Of a stretch of 64,000 nucleotides of DNA, positions 32,426-42,819 are shown piece after piece; within the stretch, counting starts at the first letter, position 1; each line of letters starts with the position of its first letter. The stretch spans positions 186,001 through 250,000 of the forward strand of contig JADNRX010000022.1 of the NCBI GenBank assembly GCA_015501595.1, in the 5' to 3' direction. The stretch comes from Hymenopellis radicata (lineage: Eukaryota; Basidiomycota; Agaricomycetes; Agaricales; Physalacriaceae). Under the pieces are notes generated by a model that had not been told where the DNA came from, did no database searches, and saw only the letters and a program-made list of their open reading frames with translations. Made by a program: the position numbers and the translations under genes.

Positions 32426-33638
32426 CGCGAAACGGAATAAAAAGTGTTGGAGGGAAAACTAGGATGACCCGGAAGCTGAAAGGAAACGGTGGTGACATCT
32501 CTAGAGCCTCATCTCCGTCTTATATACTCGTCGCTCTGCTGCACATACATCTCAGGTTTCGCATCCGGGATACAGTAACACAGAGTACGCTGCGTACACC
32601 GCCTTGATGGATGGAAGGGAGGACTCTGCACCATATTTGGGCAAAACTTGCCGGAATGCGGTATATGGACGTAAGTACGAATGAGTCAGATCATGGCACT
32701 TCGGCAAACATTGCTGGATAAGTATCGCGCAGGTATCGCGCAGTCGATGAAACAGTTTCCAGGAACGTAGTTTGACGTGCGGCCGTGATACCCAGTCGCA
32801 TCTGAGGCGCGTAGTCGATTGAGAATGAAAATGCGCCAAGGAAAGATTTGAAAGCAGAGAGGTTGCACGCAATAGTCACTAGAAGGAGATAAACGATTGT
32901 CGTCGTTCGTCGTTCTTCAAAAATTTCTAAGGCGCGTCGTGGAGGTGGCTCCTCGACAGAAACTTGACATGAACGTTCGGGATCGGGTGGATTCAAGATT
33001 GTGGCTGTGGTCGCTGATCTGATCTGATGGCGGCCTGTCTGCCGAAACTTCTTTTCTTTTGCCTTTCGTTCAAGTAAACATTGTGGCATCAACTTCAAGC
33101 ACACGCACACTCATCGACGGGGTACAGTTTTGAAGAAACCCTACCGTCGGCCAGGACGTCGGACAAGCGCTGAAGTATTCGCGTCATCGGAAGCCGAGGT
33201 TGACTTGGGCAGACTTGACAAGCTTATCCTTTAGAGTCTGCTTTCAAACCCGGCGTCCATATGGGACCACCATCGGGAGCAAGGAGCAAAGGTACCTTAA
33301 TGTGTGTCCTTTTTTCCTAGATACACACCCATGTTGACCTTTGAAGTACAGTAACATAGATTATTAGCCATGCTCTGTCATGGCGTTGATAATCAACTGC
33401 AACGTATTGCTGCTCGCTTACTTTATACTTGCATGTGTTCGACGTTCAACATCCCCGTCATCGAGAATCCATTTGACTGACTAAGTCGTCCTCGGGCTCG
33501 TCCTTCAAGTTACCCATTTTGCCGGTTAGTACTCATTAAGCCGTCGTTTGTGAGCATATGACTGACTAAGCTCTAGACTTCTGCAATCAGGCTTCAAAAG
33601 GTCGCAATTCAAGGCTGAGAACTCTATCTACTACCATC
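32426..33638. other. Intergenic; possible remnant of a membrane-protein gene on the minus strand
   Basis: Overlapping minus-strand frames at 32552-33110 contain one hydrophobic segment (IVYLLLVTIACNLSAF). They have no recognisable family and no consistent frame. The repeated TGACTGACTAAG at about 33476 and 33569 lies near the promoter of the reductase gene. Confidence 0.35.
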
Positions 33639-35198
33639 ATGTCTATTCGCAACGCGCAGCTCATCTTCAAGGAAATCCCGACGGGTGCATTTAAAGTTAT
33701 CTCTCCCTTCTGCGCCGCCTCATCCATCGCCTACAGGTTTTCCCGAGCCTGGCAAGACGACGACGTATGAGACGAACGCAACTATTGATATCGAGAATGT
33801 AACCCTTCATGGCGGTATCCTGGTGAAGACCCTCTCGGTCTCCATTGAACCCTTCATGCGGGGCAGAATGCGCGATCCCAAGATCCAATCCTATGCCGTA
33901 TGTTTCGCGCCACTTGTCATTCGTGTGAGCCTGAACTCACGGTATTCACTTCAGCCTGCTTATGCCCTGGGAAAGCCGTGCGTGTTGCTTGATTGGTTCC
34001 TTTGCATTCCCTCGTAATATGCCTGATTAGTGTCCGCGGCTATCTTGTGGCGCGCGTTCTGCGCTCAGAACATTCAAACTTCAAGGCTGGTGATCATGTC
34101 TATGGCTTCATGGGTACGTGTCTAGACATTTAGTACCAATGTGTGGCCCAGCTAACTGTAGACCCAAGATCTGTCAGAATACAGCGTCCTTCTCCCTGAA
34201 GATATTACTCGAGACGCCATCTTCGTGGTCACAAACGCGAACGGGAAGATTCCATGGTCAGCGTATTTAGGTCCTTTGGGATTGCCAGGTGTGCTTCTTG
34301 GAACTCTAGGGCGTTTACGCACATCTAATCTACAACAGGCCGCACTGCTTACAACGCATGGAAGGAATATTCTGGCGCCAAATCTGTTCGCTTGTCTTCT
34401 GTCCGTTGATGAACATCATTGCTAACGTCGACGCAGGGAGAAACTGCTTTCATTACCACTGGAGGAGGTACTCATTCCCGGTCGTCCATGTTCTCGCGCT
34501 CTAACATTATTTACACGCAGGACCTGTCGGATCGTATGCCACTTGCTATCTGACAACTTTTCTCAAATGATAACACCGTGCAGGTTGGTCATTCAGCTCG
34601 CGAAACGCGATGGCCTCAAAGTCATCGCGTCCGCCGGCTTAGATGAAAAGGTCGAATTCATGAAGTCGATCGGTGCTGATGTTGCCTTTAACTACAAGAC
34701 CACAAGCACTCAGGAAATTTTGGAGAAAGAAGGTCCAATTGACGTGTATGTGAATCGAACTTCTGTCTTAATCGCTAAGAATGATGATGTTTAGGTATTG
34801 GGACAATGTCGGCGGCGAAACACTCGACTTGGCACTCGCGTACTCCGCCAACTTTGCTCGTTTCATCGAATGCGGTCTCATTTCCACGTACAACCTCACC
34901 GACGGGATGAAACTAAAGGTTTGTTTCTCGCTCTACCTTTCTTTGCCGCTCTGACAACATGTAGCACTTTGGCAAAGTCGTGACAAGGCGCATCAAGATG
35001 TTTGGGTTCATTGTGTTGGATTTGGATCACAAATACCAGGACGAGTTTTATAAGACGATGCCCGATCTCGTAGCGCGCGGTGAGTTGAAGTATATGGAGG
35101 ATGTGACGCAAGGATTGGAGTACGCTGGAGAGGCGATTTTGGCGGTTCAGCTGGGTAAGAACAAGGCGAAAAGTGTCGTTGTGGTTGCGGACGAGTAG
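33639..35198 (+). CDS. NADP-dependent medium-chain reductase (alkenal/one oxidoreductase, PTGR-like)
   Basis: Cytosolic MDR-superfamily enzyme without structural zinc, reducing the C=C bond of alpha,beta-unsaturated ketones/aldehydes with NADPH. Start MSIRNAQLIFKEIPTG at 33639. The first intron (GTGCATTTAAAG..CTACAG) gives GFPEPGKTTTYE. Then SVSIEPFMRGRMRDPKIQSY, VRGYLVARVLRSEHSNFKAG, LGPLGLPGRTAYNAW, the nucleotide-binding TAFITTGGGPVGS, LVIQLAKRDGLKVIASAGLD, YWDNVGGETLDLAL, RIKMFGFIVLDLDHKY and the C-terminal NKAKSVVVVADE. All exons join in frame, length about 345 aa. A truncated copy lies at 40487-41062. Confidence 0.9.
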
Positions 35199-35289
35199 TG
35201 AGCAGTCCGTCAGTTACTATGAAGTATGGGCCTGCTGTATGCCTGACATCCAAGTCAATTCTTCTACTCATCTTGTTAAAGCACAGTGG

Positions 35290-35945
35290 CAGTTGCGCTT
35301 AAGATACGCGACACGCTTTTGACATCACTTCGGCGGTGCCCTGCGGGTACGCAGATCCTCCGGCAAGAAATTCCTCAAGGATCATCCGGAAGCGAGGCGG
35401 CGGGATTTCATTTTCCTCAAACTCACCTGGAACCCGCACGCACCGTCCATTCCCGGAGCGCCTGGACTTTACTTTGGCGCCGGTGCAGAAGATGACTGGA
35501 CAGAGGATATGAGTCCGTTGAGTATGCTCATCTTCCTTGGGTCGAGCCAATGGCTGTATCTTGGAGAGTATAAGATGGGCAAGACTGCCCCTCTTACGAC
35601 GAGAGAATGGAAAGCACAAAGTCAACTGGTAAGGCGACAATGTCCCATGCGCTCAGGCTGATGCTGAAGTATCCTCCTAGATGAAATCGACGTGGACGGC
35701 TCAAACCGTTGACGGCGAAGAGTCGTATCATCTCAAAAAGCAACTGGGACGGAAGCCAACGGACGAGGAGTTCAGAGCCGCTGCCGCCTATAAAGAGAAC
35801 CAGTTCATGACCGTCACCGCGAAGGACGTGGAGCACGAATACGATGTCGGCAACTTTGTAAGTAAAAAATCGGAACCTATGATATGTATTACAAGAATCT
35901 CACTATTGTGTTTTACAGCAAGTCAATATATGGCCTTTGCATTAG
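35290..35945 (+). pseudogene. Truncated copy A of the DUF6697-like family
   Basis: Matches the middle of the genes at 41290 and 42820: SSGKKFLKDHPEARRRDFIF, WNPHAPSIPGAPGLYFGAGA, EDMSPLSMLIFLGSSQWLYL, then after an intron KSTWTAQTVDG..HLKKQLGRKPTDEEFRAA and VTAKDVEHEYDVGNF. The N-terminal exon, the start codon and the conserved C-terminal exon (WTMKCVGYD..) are absent, and the frame shifts near 35345. It lies 90 bp after the reductase stop, the same arrangement as reductase pseudogene plus copy B. Confidence 0.8.
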
Positions 35946-36428
35946 CGCGTCCTAGCATCCATTAGATGCTCAACACGTGGATATCATAAGCATACCATCA
36001 TAGACTTATCAGCCTTTCGTATGCCAGGATTTGCTTGGGTATGCCCGTGTCTCTTGGTGCCAAGCTCGCTCTCTGTGCATGCTCTTCACGCCGTTCTGCC
36101 ACCTCCGGCAGATCCGACCTCTCTTTGCTCAAGTGGTCCATAAGTGCAAGACCTTGTCGACGGCTGACCGTATTCACAACATCAGTGAAGGCAGCTGGAA
36201 TGTCTCATCCTGAAGTCGACGTGACCGGGTGTTCATGGCCAAAGGTGACGGCGCCGTGTTTTCTACAACGCCCGCACACTTTGCCTACTAGCGAACTGAA
36301 CACATAGCCTTGGCTCGACGAGAGCAGCCAAACAAGTTCATGTTCTTGTGTTCTCGACGCCTCAGTCGGTCCTACTTGCATGTTTGCGGCCCAACCTCTG
36401 TTCATCGTCGAACTGCCCTTACTCTCAG

Positions 36429-36436
36429 TATTTAAG
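36429..36436 (+). promoter_or_regulatory. TATA-like box of the charged-repeat protein gene
   Basis: TATTTAAG lies 77 nt before the ATG at 36506. Confidence 0.45.
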
Positions 36437-36505
36437 CACTGAGCTGTCGGTGTTTTCGACATCGTTCCCACTTGTCTTCCGACTGCTCATCCGCTCTCAG
36501 TCACC

Positions 36506-37599
36506 ATGTTGGTCAACATCCTTTCCGTCTTAGCTCTCTCCGCGATCACTCTCGCAGCCCCGGCCGTACGGGCGCCACTTGACGAAGGCATGAAAGTGCG
36601 CGCTGTGGCCAGAGGAGAGTTCAGGGAGAAGGAGTTCAAGGAGAAGGAATTCAAGGAGAAGGAGTTCAAGGATAAGGACGACAAAGACAAGGATTGCGAC
36701 GAGAAGGACGAAAAGCATAGGGACTTTAAACACAAGGACAAGGAGACTTGGGTGGTACGCATATAACCTTGCGCTTAACCTGTTTCCGTTAACGCCGGCG
36801 TATTCAGACTTGGGATGATAAGCACGACTGGAAGGACAAGCACAGGAAGGACAGGCACGAAGAGAAGAATAAACATGACGAGAAGGAGGACTGCGATGAC
36901 GAGAAGGAGAGGGAGAAGCACGACAGGAAGGAGAAGGAGAAGCACGAAGAGAAGGAGAAACACGACAAGTATAAGCGCCATGATAAGGACGACAAAAAGG
37001 ACAAGGACGACAAGAAGGAGGACTGCGACGACGAGAAGGAGAAAGAGAAGCACGACAGGAAGGATAAGCACGACAGGAAGGATAAGGACGACAGGAAGGA
37101 CAAGGACGACAAGAAGGAGGACTGCGATGACGAGAAGGAGAAGGAGAAGCACGACAGGAAGGATAAGGACGACAGGAAGGACAAGGACGACAAGAAGGAG
37201 GACTGCGATGACGAGAAGGAGAAGGAGAAGCACGACAGGAAGGATAAGGACGACAGGAAGGACAAGGACGACAAGAAGGAGGACTGCGATGACGAGAAGG
37301 AGAAGGAGAAGCACGACAGGAAGGAGAAGGAGAAGCACGAAGAGAAGGATAAACACGACAAGGATAAGCGCCATGATAAGCAGGACAGGAAGCATAAGGA
37401 CGACAAGAAGGAGGACTGCGACGACGAGAAGGAGAAGGAGAAGCACGACAGGAAGGAGAAGGATAAACACCACGAGAAGGAGGACTGCGATGACGAGAAG
37501 GAGAAGGTCAAGCGCGACTGGAAAGATAAGCACCACGGGAAGGGCAAGCACCACGGCAAGCACCATGGGAAGGGCAAGCACCATGACAAGCACTACTAG
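36506..37599 (+). CDS. Secreted Lys/Asp/Glu-rich repeat protein with periodic cysteines
   Basis: Exons 36506-36754 and 36808-37599 sum to 1041 nt (346 aa). A signal peptide is clear (MLVNILSVLALSAITLAAPA). After it comes a short region with KEFKEKEFKEKEFKDKDD, then about 250 residues built almost only of K, D, E, H and R. Seven KEDCDDEKE(K)-type modules recur in exon 2. Three consecutive ones are spaced 81 bp (27 aa) at about 37120, 37201 and 37282; others are at 36890, 37021, 37414 and 37483. Each carries one Cys, the only hydrophobic-type residue in the repeat. The C-terminus is His/Gly/Lys-rich (GKGKHHGKHHGKGKHH). Very hydrophilic and surely disordered. Metal, polyphosphate or polyanion binding is possible. 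Long antisense frames are shadows of this composition. Confidence 0.82.
36890..37500 (+). repeat. Coding tandem repeat array, core unit 81 bp
   Basis: Near-perfect 81-bp units encode the K-D-D-R-K-D-K-D-D-K-K-E-D-C-D-D-E-K-E-K module. The spacing between GACTGCGA landmarks is 99, 81, 81, 132 and 69 bp, which suggests unequal exchange or slippage. Confidence 0.8.
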
Positions 37600-38238
37600 T
37601 CATCATGCCTCTAACTTATACATATGTACCGCGGACTTCTTCCTGCTCTGGCGCTTTACTTGCGCCGGCCAGTGTGGACACCTTGTATTTATTGGCATTG
37701 TCGTAGCGGTACCCACTTGCTCGCAATCAGTATGACATTCTCCGCATTCATTCCAGTTTCCTCTGTGCTCAGTAGCACAACGGCCAAAATTTAGCACCCT
37801 CGCGGGTTGACGGGGATTCTGATATGGAGTCTGATGGAAGCGGTGAAGGAGAACGTACTCATGTCGTTAGAGAGTACACCGATAGACCTACTTAGTACCA
37901 GGAATTCGCGTCCTAACGCTGTCAGTTGAAAACGTCCATGATGTTATACTCGTATTTGACTCGTATGCGCTACTTAGCAATATCGATGAAGTTTCAGTTA
38001 TTAATAAGAGACTTATTGCAGTATCTGTTGGCTCTGAGATGTAAGGCCTGAGGGGATTGGTGCAGTACAAGTGAGAGTACCGGACTTGTCGATCCGAGAT
38101 GCTCTCGTTCGGCTTCAGCCGACGGCGGTTGCCCAACTGCTTTCACGATGGAGCGAACCTGAGGAAACTGCTTCTCATTATCAGTCTTGCACTGGTCTTG
38201 CATCATGTCACTGCCTCTCAATAAATCTATAGATGAGC
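37600..38238. other. Intergenic, no gene seen
   Basis: This is the 3' flank of the repeat protein up to the MITE. Short frames on the minus strand (37888-38221) are without recognisable content. Confidence 0.45.
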
Positions 38239-38240
38239 TA

Positions 38241-38593
38241 TGGTGCAGTTGACTTAGTAGCCACTACTTTGGAATGTGACGTTCTGTAGGGTTACCCAGG
38301 GCAGCCAGAAAAAATCCCTCTTGCAGAAATGCTTCTTTTGGCAAAAGGAACAAATCTGCAAGACAGAATTTTAATTGCCTCAAAACTGACGGAGTTATGA
38401 ATTTTACTTTGGGGCCAGATTGCCGCTGCGTGACATTTTGGCAGGGATTTAGTAATCATGTCACATTATGTCACACTTTTCCCGATTTTTTTTGATGTTG
38501 TAAATTGATGCTTTTAGGCAAACTGAGATTTTAATTTTTTTTTGGCCAGATTGCCGCTGTTTAAAAGTAGTGGCTACTAACTCAACTGCACCA
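38241..38593. mobile_element. MITE, Tc1/mariner-like, 353 bp
   Basis: Terminal inverted repeats begin TGGTGCAGTTGA and continue (C/G)TTAGTAGCCACTACTTT, matching in 29 of 30 positions. They are flanked on both sides by TA (38239-38240 and 38594-38595), the target duplication of Tc1/mariner/pogo transposases. The interior is AT-rich, non-coding, and holds a duplicated CCAGATTGCCGCTG (about 38407 and 38544). It has no transposase, so it is non-autonomous. It sits about 110 bp upstream of the MFS start and may affect that promoter. Confidence 0.85.
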
Positions 38594-38700
38594 TAGAACT
38601 CGCGGCACGTACCCCGCTCCCTTCCTCTCGCTCTACTCTTGCGCTCAATCATGGAGACTCCTCGTCCTCCCTGGGACGTCATGGCTCCGGCAGCTCAGTG

Positions 38701-40432
38701 ATGCTAAACGAATCGTCCTTGGCGCCAGTAGACGGAGGCACCAGCGCCTATTCCTTTGTGAATACCAGACCCTTCTGTGCATTCCAAGCCGCCTAATTCG
38801 TGACTGCACGCAGCTGTTGGCTTCATTCTTCGTCCAGGCACTGGTGTGGGGCTTCCAAGGCGCGAATGGCATCTTTCTAGACAGTGAGCCTTCGTCGTCG
38901 TTAGTTACTGAGTTTTAAAAGCGTGGAATCCGGACTCACAGGCTACTTGACGACGCACAAGTATAATTCGCAGCCACACGCGTCGACTATACTTCCTGTG
39001 ATTGGCCCGTTGAGCTCTGGGATCATTTATTGCTCTGGTCCATCCCCGCATTCGAATCTCATGCTTTTATAGACACTGATATATCGCGCTAGGAGTCGTG
39101 TTATATCCTTTCTATGCGCGATATCCTTACCACCGACGAACGTTCATGTGGGTGGGAGTTGCGCTTGCTTGGGCAAGCTTGTTCTCTGCCAGCTATGTCA
39201 CAAGTGTGAGAACGTGTTGTCCGAGCCCCCATCAGGTTAACCGTAGTGACCCAGGTTGTTGCGATTCTTCTATTCGAGGGCGTCTTGTATGGAATCGCAG
39301 GCTCGTTCCTCTACGCATGCTGCATCTCATATATGACCGAGTGGTTCGTCAACAAACGCGGCATGGCGAACGGTGTTATCTTCGCCGGTCAGTACCCAGT
39401 CCATCGTCCTCCCGCTAGCAGCTGACTTTACATCTTGATTGAATCAGGTACAGCCTTTGGAGGAATAATCGTCCCATTGACGATCCCGCAGCTCATCAAG
39501 GCATACGGTCTACCTAAAACCATCCGCATATTCTCCATCGCCATTGTCGTTATTTTGGTTCCTCTGCTTCCTTTCGTGCGGCCGCGAATCCCCGACTCCA
39601 GGATGCACCAGCAGATTCCTGCCCCACAGAGCAAGGAATGGATGAAGAGCACGACGATCTGGATTGCGCTTGCTGCCAACACCTTACAGGGGTTTGGATA
39701 TTTCGTGCCCATCGTGTGGCTTCCGAGTAAGTGTCCTAGCACCTGCACTCTAATTCTCAACCCTTTATGTAGCATTTGCACGCGAACTTCACGTAACCAC
39801 GAGTCAGGCGGCGTTGACTGTGGCGTTGATAAATGGTCAGCGAAAGATTCGAACGTTCCAATAAGGATCTAACTCTGTCTACATCTACTACTTAGGCGCC
39901 TCAGTTTTCGGACGAATATCGATGGGATATCTTTCCGATGTCCTCGACCCGTTCTTCCTGGCAATGTCAACCTTGCTTTCGACCTCTCTCGTGACCTTCG
40001 TGATCTGGGGCCTCTTATCAAGGAATCTTGCCGGTTTATTTTCCTTTGGGATAGCATACGGAATGCTCGCCAGCGGCTGGACCAGCTTGTTCACCGCATT
40101 CGTTCGGCCTGTTGCCAGTAGGACTTCTCACTTGTCCGTAGAATCCGTTGACCGAAAGTTCTTTAGAGGAAAACCCGAACTTGACGACGACGCTCTTTGG
40201 TTACTTCTTGTTCTCGAGAGGCCTGGGCAACATTCTGTCGACACCGATATCGTCTGGATTAATCACGGGTTCGACGGTGGATATGAGAAAGGCGTTCCCG
40301 CTTAGTGGGGGGAAGTATGAGAATGTGATCATCTTTGTGGGGACGTGTTTCGCCGGGGCGGCGGGAATCAGTCTTCTTGGATGGGCGATGGACCTCCGGC
40401 AACGTGCGAGATGTAGAATTTCGTCCTCTTGA
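38701..40432 (+). CDS. MFS transporter, monocarboxylate-transporter-like (MCT/Mch family)
   Basis: Plasma-membrane major facilitator of the fungal MCT-like group. Start MLNESSLAPVDGGTSAYSF at 38701. The PVDGG-x-x-A-Y/W start before the first helix is a hallmark of these proteins. A 56-nt intron joins to LLASFFVQALVWGFQGANGI. Later exons give LTTHKYNSQPHASTILPVIG, RTFMWVGVALAWASLFSASY, TQVVAILLFEGVLYGIAGSF, YACCISYMTEWFVNKRGMAN, GTAFGGIIVPLTIPQLI, WIALAANTLQGFGYFVPIVW, GRISMGYLSDVLDPFFLAMS and FSRGLGNILSTPISSGLITG. The cytosolic link between halves is short. All junctions can be spliced, one using an acceptor at CCGTAG near 39247. Substrate unknown (monocarboxylates or riboflavin-type compounds). 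Confidence 0.85.
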
Positions 40433-40486
40433 GTCGGGAGAATGTCGTGTAGAATCCACATCGCATTGCCTCATACTTCGGTACTG

Positions 40487-41062
40487 CATGATTAATGTCC
40501 GCGGGTTTGTTGTGGCACGCGTCCTTCGCTCTAAAAATGCTGACATCAAGGAGGGCGATCATATTTCTGGCTTCTTGGGTACGTGTTCAGACGCCCAACG
40601 CGCTGTGCGGCAGCTAACTAGGAACCCAAGATTTCCAGAAATACATCGTTGTTCCCACTGAGAACTTTTCTCGAGGAAGATCCCATGGTCAGAGTACTAT
40701 TTAGGTCCTTTGGGGTTGCCAGGTATGAGGCACGGAAGCCTGTTACATTAACACACGTCTTATCTCCCAATAGGACGCACTGCATATGCACTCTGGTGGG
40801 AGTTTGCCCAAGTTAAATCTGTTCGTATCGCGTGTCTGTAAATACAACTGCTAACATTGCCGCAGGGAGAAACCGTATTTGTGACCACTGGAGGAGGTAC
40901 TCTTCTTCCCAATCTTCCACGTTATCGCGGTCTGACATGACTTCCAACGCAGGACCTCTTGACTCGTAAGCTAGTCCTGACGAAGGGATTGGAACACGCC
41001 GGTCATGTAATCAGACGGGTCAGAACCAGGCGAAAAGTGTGGTGGTGGTTGCAGAAGAGTAG
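40487..41062 (+). pseudogene. Truncated duplicate of the NADP-dependent reductase gene
   Basis: Begins in the second third of the reductase at VRGFVVARVLRSKNADIKEG, keeps intron positions (GTACGTG..), continues FQKYIVVPTENFSR then breaks, reads TVFVTTGGGPLDS, and jumps by a large internal deletion to the very end of the gene (NQAKSVVVVAEE-stop at 41062). The N-terminal third and most of the nucleotide-binding domain are missing. It directly follows the MFS stop and precedes copy B of the DUF6697-like family, mirroring the order at 33.6-35.9 kb. Confidence 0.85.
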
Positions 41063-41289
41063 AATCAACCTCGCGTACGCGCTTCGCTCCATACTGATAC
41101 TGGGCATCCTCCGCATTCAGTGTGTTGTGCGTATCTGCAAGTTGAACTTGAAGACGAGACTGAGCGCCAAAAGATACTTTTGATCGCCGCCATTCGACCC
41201 TATCGCTGCCGTCAAGTTTACGTCGACGCATAAGTAATGTGACTTCAAAGTTCAAACCTGTCTTCAACTCTCAACAGACTCAACTCACA

Positions 41290-42673
41290 ATGTCACTCCT
41301 GATCAAGGCTGAGGAGGACGACCTGAAATGTCACGTCGAAAGACCTTCTCCGGATCGTAAACAGTCACGCAAGCGTCGTAGAGTGGAGTCGGAGCCGGAA
41401 GTGACGGCAACCGAGTCCAAGATAGCAGAGGAAGACAAGAAAAAGCTGAAGCTGCTGAAGAATGTACGGTTTCCCGGCCCCATTTCTTCTTGTTTCTGTG
41501 TCTGATGATCAACGGCAGCCTAAACTCAAATACAACAACGCAAGTCTAGATGAGGACACAGTTGCCGACCGTCTCAAGCCAATTGGCCTGGATATCTACT
41601 CAATCCCGATGGACCAAGCCGATGCCAGTGTTCCAGCCAGCCGCGCATTCTTCGCCAAATACTTTGGCGGTCCTCCGCAAGGTACCTATTGCTCTAGCGG
41701 GAAGGACTTTCTCGTCAAGCACCCGGAAGCCAAGCGACGACGGGATTTCATGTGCCTCAAAATGCAGTGGAATCCCAATGGCCCGCTTATCCCTGGTGCT
41801 CAGGGCCTGTTCTTTGGACGAGGGAGGGAAGACGTGTGGACGGCGGATATGAGTCCATTGAGTGTTCTTATATTCTTGCAGTCTAACCAGTGGCTGTATC
41901 TTGGGGAGTATAAATTGGGAAAGAGTGCTACACTTACGACTAGAGAGTGGAAGGCGCAAAAACAGCTGGTAATGTCCCGTATCATGCAGGAAAGATAAAG
42001 CAGTACTGAAGGACGTACTTTTCATCTAGGTGAAGACAACTTGGACGCGTCCCACCGCGACGACCAAAGGCGGTCGACCAGATCGCATCCTGATTCATCT
42101 CAAGAAGCAACTGGGACGCGAGCCGACCGATGCAGAGTTCGATGCTGCTGATGCCGACAAAGACAATCAGTATAAAAATGTCACGGCGAAAGACGTCGAA
42201 CATGAGTATGACATTGGAAACTACGCAAGTCAACTTGACTTGACTGATGCTTGGAGATGAATCTTATGACTTTATAGGAGATACGCATATGGACCATGAA
42301 ATGTGTTGGCTATGACGAGCAGATCCAGAGAACGGTACTGGATCGGTATCCCGCTTTCGAAGCAGAGCAGAAAGTGAAAGTGGAGAACTCTGCGAGTGAG
42401 TCCGACGAAGACGGACCTGTCCCGGTGAAGCGAGGCAGAAAGAGGGCGACGGTGAAGGTGACGAAGGAAGAGTCGGTCAATGAATTGAAGTCTTTGAAGA
42501 AAAAGCCAACAAGGAAGTCTAGTCCTGGAAAGAAACGCAGCTGGAGCGATCGGGACTCTGAGACAGAGTCTGACGGCGAAGATGCGGAGGATTATGGTCC
42601 AAACATTGGTGGATACAATGTCCGACCGAGTACAAGGAATCCGCGTCCAAATGCTGTCCGGAAACGCGTCTGA
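41290..42673 (+). CDS. DUF6697-like basidiomycete protein, copy B
   Basis: Four exons: 41290 to about 41463, about 41519-41968, a third beginning near 42031, and the last from about 42280 to the stop at 42673. The first exon is basic with nuclear-localisation-like runs (SRKRRRVESEP). The conserved central domain reads DQADASVPASRAFFAKYFGG, YCSSGKDFLVKHPEAKRRRD, GPLIPGAQGLFFGRGREDVW, MSPLSVLIFLQSNQWLYLGE and YKLGKSATLTTREWKAQKQL. Then come KKQLGREPTDAEFDAADADK, VTAKDVEHEYDIGNY and a last exon WTMKCVGYDEQIQ, a Lys/Arg/Ser/Glu-rich linker, and the conserved end NIGGYNVRPSTRNPRP. I believe it belongs to the Agaricomycete domain family catalogued as DUF6697, but cannot check. Function unknown; nuclear location is inferred. 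Confidence 0.75.
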
Positions 42674-42819
42674 TGGTCGTACCACACATACTTGTACAGT
42701 ACTTGTCTTGATCTTGAGAGCTTCGGCTAAGTCGGCCCGACACCCACATCTCTGTACCTCACCATCAATAAAAATTGAAGGTATCTCCTTAACCACCAAG
42801 TCAACACGCGAAGCGCCAA

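Noticed and set aside
36775..37593. Long minus-strand frames (261 and 272 codons, Leu/Val- or Ser/Phe-rich) opposite the repeat protein
   Set aside because: They are mirror images of the K/D/E codon repeats. The sense frame has a signal peptide, a proper intron and the correct start, and the antisense frames have no domain.
39040..39062. Possible tRNA T-arm-like motif (TTCGAATCTC)
   Set aside because: Lies in an intron of the MFS gene and no acceptor stem, D-arm or anticodon arm could be folded around it. No tRNA or rRNA was found anywhere in the window.
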